This document shows positions 7,465 through 9,021 of a DNA stretch of 9,021 bases, piece by piece. The translations under genes and the position numbers were made by a program. This stretch comes from an uncultured bacterium (GTDB taxonomy: Bacteria > Bacteroidota > Bacteroidia > Sphingobacteriales > Sphingobacteriaceae), in NCBI GenBank assembly GCA_903958995.1, contig CAJBVG010000225.1, positions 1-9,021 on the forward strand. The letters are read 5' to 3'. Under the pieces are notes generated by a model. That model was not told where the DNA came from. It searched no databases and saw nothing but the letters and a program-made list of their open reading frames with translations. Positions within the stretch are counted from its first letter, which is position 1. Each line of letters opens with the position of its first letter.

Positions 7465-7719
7465 CTAGCTAAGAGAATTTACGAATTTCGTAAGCCTAGA
7501 CTTGTTATTAGCCGCTTTATTTTTGTGAATAACATTCTTTTTAGCCAAACGATCCAACATAGATGTTACTTTTTTCAACAAATCAGATGCTTCTGATTTA
7601 GTAGAAGAAGTACGTAATCTTTTTATAGCATTACGCGTAGATCTTGCTTGGTATCTGTTTCTCAAACGTTTTGTAGCGTTTGCTCTAATTCTTTTAATTG
7701 ATGATTTATGATTTGCCAT
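7465..7719 (-). CDS. rpsT: 30S ribosomal protein bS20
   Basis: This full-length, 84-residue protein is bS20, which binds 16S rRNA early in 30S assembly. The start MANHKSSIKRIRANATKRLR is diagnostic. The protein is very basic and entirely helical in pattern, with the conserved middle (RNAIKRLRT) and the C-terminal KNVIHKNKAANNKSRLTKFV segment. The ATG at 7717-7719 is the family start. It has a textbook promoter 23 bp upstream and a strong terminator 20 bp downstream, so it is probably transcribed alone. It diverges from the phospholipase-like gene across a 99-bp gap. Confidence 0.98.
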   Translation of the reverse strand: MANHKSSIKRIRANATKRLRNRYQARSTRNAIKRLRTSSTKSEASDLLKKVTSMLDRLAKKNVIHKNKAANNKSRLTKFVNSLS

Positions 7720-7742
7720 TGCTTATTATTTCAAAAGGACTG

Positions 7743-7773
7743 CAAATATACGGTCAGAATTGTAAATTCCAAA
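7743..7773 (-). promoter_or_regulatory. rpsT promoter (TTTG-N19-TATATTTG)
   Basis: On the minus strand TTTG (7770-7773) is followed after exactly 19 bp by TATATTTG (7743-7750), a perfect match to both Bacteroidota sigma-ABfr boxes at the preferred spacing. This is the best promoter in the window, as expected for a ribosomal protein gene, and a strong phylum marker. Confidence 0.85.
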
Positions 7774-7801
7774 GTATAAATTCAAAAAGAAGAAAATATC
7801 T

Positions 7802-7809
7802 TACCTTTA
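7802..7809 (+). promoter_or_regulatory. Probable -7 element of the phospholipase-like gene
   Basis: TACCTTTA matches TAnnTTTG except the last base and lies 9 bp before the ATG at 7819, so the leader would be very short. No good TTTG -33 box is present about 19 bp upstream. It is back-to-back with the rpsT promoter in the same gap. Confidence 0.45.
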
Positions 7810-7818
7810 GCCCTAATT

Positions 7819-8787
7819 ATGCGCAAAATAACACTTTTTATCACAATTTTAGTTCTGCTTGGGACTACTTTTGTCTTCTCTTGGGGCTTTTTTGCCCACA
7901 AAAGAGTGAACCGATTGGCCGTTTTCACCTTACCGAAGGAGTTAATTGGGTTCTATAAGAGCAATATTAATTTCATTACTGAACAAGCTGTTGCTCCAGA
8001 TAAGCGCCGCTATTCGGATAAAGAAGAAGCTCCTCGTCACTATTTAGATGCCGACCATTACGATTTACACCACCCATTTGACAGTATTCCTACGAAATGG
8101 AAAGAGGCAGTAGCCAAATACTCTGAAGATACCTTAAAAGCTTACGGAACTGTTCCTTGGAGAATTCAGGAGCGATTAGCACAATTAACTCAGGCTTTTA
8201 AAGAGCGTGATTCTGCAAAAATCTTATTTTACTCAGCAGATCTTGGACATTACGTAGCTGACGCTTGTGTTCCATTGCATTCTACTGAAAACTACGACGG
8301 GCAAATGTCTGGTCAAAAAGGCTTACATGGATTTTGGGAATCGCGTTTGCCAGAATTATTTGCCGACGATTACTACTATTGGGTTGGGAAAGCAACCTAC
8401 ATCTCTGATCCTTTAGATGAATCGTTTAAATTATTAAAAGGAAGCTTTGCTGCACTCGACTCTGTTTTTAAGTTCGAAAAAGAATTAACGGAGAAAATGG
8501 GTAAGGACAAAAAATATAGCTTCGAGCAAAGAGGCAATAAAAATATACAGGTTTACTCGTACGACTTCTCTAAGGCTTACCACGAGCAATTAGACGGAAT
8601 GGTAGAGCGACGCATGCGCGTTGCTATTAAAGCCGTTGGAAGCTACTGGTACACTGCTTGGGTGAACGCTGGGCAACCAAACATGAAGAAATTAGTAAAC
8701 AAATCGCAAAGCGATACTGAAAAAGAAAAAGCAGAGAAAGATGAAGCGGCTTTTCAGAATGGAAAAGCGTTGGGGAGGGTAGAATAG
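7819..8787 (+). CDS. Secreted zinc-dependent phospholipase C / S1-P1 nuclease-like protein
   Basis: This 322-residue protein begins with a signal peptide (MRKITLFITI onward). Cleavage after Ser21 would expose Trp22. In zinc-dependent phospholipase C and S1/P1 nuclease the mature N-terminal Trp itself binds zinc. All other ligands can be aligned: His27 (Trp+5, as in P1), Asp61 (PDKRR), His74 (PRHYLD), His144 and Asp148 (LGHYVAD), His154 (PLHS), His170 and Glu174 (GLHGFWE). The +4 and +10 spacings after His144 match both families; Glu rather than Asp at 174 resembles B. cereus phospholipase C. So a trinuclear zinc phosphodiesterase acting on phospholipids or nucleic acids in the periplasm or outside is likely, but which substrate is unknown. 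The last 35 residues are a charged Lys/Glu-rich tail. The stop TAG is the first three bases of the octamer array that follows. Confidence 0.88.
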   Translation: MRKITLFITILVLLGTTFVFSWGFFAHKRVNRLAVFTLPKELIGFYKSNINFITEQAVAPDKRRYSDKEEAPRHYLDADHYDLHHPFDSIPTKWKEAVAKYSEDTLKAYGTVPWRIQERLAQLTQAFKERDSAKILFYSADLGHYVADACVPLHSTENYDGQMSGQKGLHGFWESRLPELFADDYYYWVGKATYISDPLDESFKLLKGSFAALDSVFKFEKELTEKMGKDKKYSFEQRGNKNIQVYSYDFSKAYHEQLDGMVERRMRVAIKAVGSYWYTAWVNAGQPNMKKLVNKSQSDTEKEKAEKDEAAFQNGKALGRVE

Positions 8788-8904
8788 CGAAATTGCGAAT
8801 TGGCGAACATGCGAAATTGCGAATTGGCGAACTAGCGAAATTGCGAACTAGCGAACTAGCGAAATTGCGAAATTGCGAATTAACGAAATTGCGAATTGGC
8901 GAAC
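8785..8904 (+). repeat. Array of 15 gapless 8-bp units, consensus TNGCGAAN
   Basis: From the TAG stop codon on, the sequence divides without a remainder into 15 octamers: TAGCGAAA, TTGCGAAT, TGGCGAAC and variants. All but one hold GCGAA at positions 3-7 (unit 13, at 8881, has ACGAA). Variation is confined almost wholly to positions 1, 2 and 8. A higher-order triplet (units ending A, T, C) recurs as units 1-3, 4-6 and 13-15. The period of 8 is not a multiple of three, so it is not coding. There are no spacers, so it is not a CRISPR. It fills the gap between the CDS end and the terminator. Confidence 0.93.
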
Positions 8905-8911
8905 ATAAAAT

Positions 8912-8949
8912 AAAAAAAGGGTTGAAGTTTATACTTACAACCCTTTTTT
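8912..8949. terminator. Bidirectional intrinsic terminator between convergent genes
   Basis: AAAAAAGGGTTG (8913-8924) pairs perfectly with CAACCCTTTTTT (8938-8949), a 12-bp stem with a 13-nt loop that can pair further (AAGT with ACTT). The A-run and T-run give U-tracts on both strands, so it can end the phospholipase-like transcript and one arriving from the right. It stands exactly between the direct and the inverted octamer copies. Confidence 0.9.
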
Positions 8950-8966
8950 ATTAATATTTTTTTGTG

Positions 8967-9000
8967 AATTCGCAGTTTCGCTTATTCGCTAGTTCGATTA
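8967..9000 (-). repeat. Four inverted octamer units matching the 8785-8904 array
   Basis: Read on the minus strand from 9000, TAATCGAA, CTAGCGAA, TAAGCGAA and ACTGCGAA keep the 8-bp period. The first begins with the TAA that probably ends the next gene. Positions 8967-8996 are the reverse complement of 8852-8881 at 26 of 30 bases, so the two arrays form a long imperfect inverted repeat around the terminator. Confidence 0.85.
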
Positions 9001-9021
9001 AGCGTAGCTATTCAACATCAC
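8998..9021 (-). CDS. Possible C-terminal end of a convergent gene (cut by window edge)
   Basis: On the minus strand the last 24 bases read VMLNSYA followed by TAA (8998-9000). Only seven residues are visible, far too few to name a family. Support is contextual: the octamer copies start at this TAA just as the plus-strand array starts at the stop of the phospholipase-like gene, and a bidirectional terminator lies between, as expected for convergent genes. It could equally be noncoding. Confidence 0.35.
   Translation of the reverse strand: MMLNSYA

Noticed and set aside
7720..7818. Pho-type operator upstream of the phospholipase-like gene, which would link it to the TonB receptor
   Set aside because: No TTAACA repeats are present in this gap, so no shared regulation is supported.
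7698..7958. Plus-strand open frame overlapping rpsT start and the phospholipase-like gene
   Set aside because: It overlaps the rpsT promoter and runs out of frame through the signal peptide of a recognisable gene.
8785..8904. CRISPR array
   Set aside because: Units are 8 bp and directly adjoining, with no spacers and no cas genes nearby.

Overview
The window comes from a member of the Bacteroidota. Three things point there. Promoters have the TAnnTTTG -7 box (perfect copies at 1296-1303, 6640-6647 and 7743-7750, the last with a TTTG -33 box 19 bp upstream). There are no clear Shine-Dalgarno sequences. The TonB-dependent receptor has an N-terminal carboxypeptidase-like (CarbopepD_reg) domain, and the gene run pheT / coiled-coil gene / zapA / rny fits the phylum. 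I cannot place it reliably below phylum.

Layout: 1-1273 (minus) is the N-terminal 424 codons of a TonB-dependent outer-membrane receptor, cut by the window edge. Its promoter region holds a helically phased array of TTAACA-type half sites. Then, all on the minus strand and transcribed right to left, come rpsT (7465-7719), a terminator, radC, pheT with its own promoter, a small coiled-coil gene that may be a ZapB-like partner, zapA, rny, and an Mpo1-like (DUF962) membrane protein. pheT through rny, and probably the Mpo1-like gene, look like one transcription unit linking translation, cell division and mRNA decay. On the plus strand, 7819-8787 encodes a secreted zinc-dependent phospholipase C / S1-P1 nuclease-like protein. 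It diverges from rpsT, and all nine expected zinc ligands can be aligned.

The unusual part is the intergenic DNA. Immediately after the stop codon of the phospholipase-like gene lies an array of 15 gapless 8-bp units (TNGCGAAN). It is followed by a bidirectional terminator and then by four units of the same repeat in inverted orientation. These end on a stop codon that probably belongs to a convergent gene running off the right edge. A second, unrelated-sequence but similarly built element (7-bp units, direct then inverted) sits directly after the rny stop codon. It extends the open frame of the next gene artificially. The shared design (short-period array starting at a stop codon, with inverted copies) but different unit sequence and length is the most noteworthy observation in the window.
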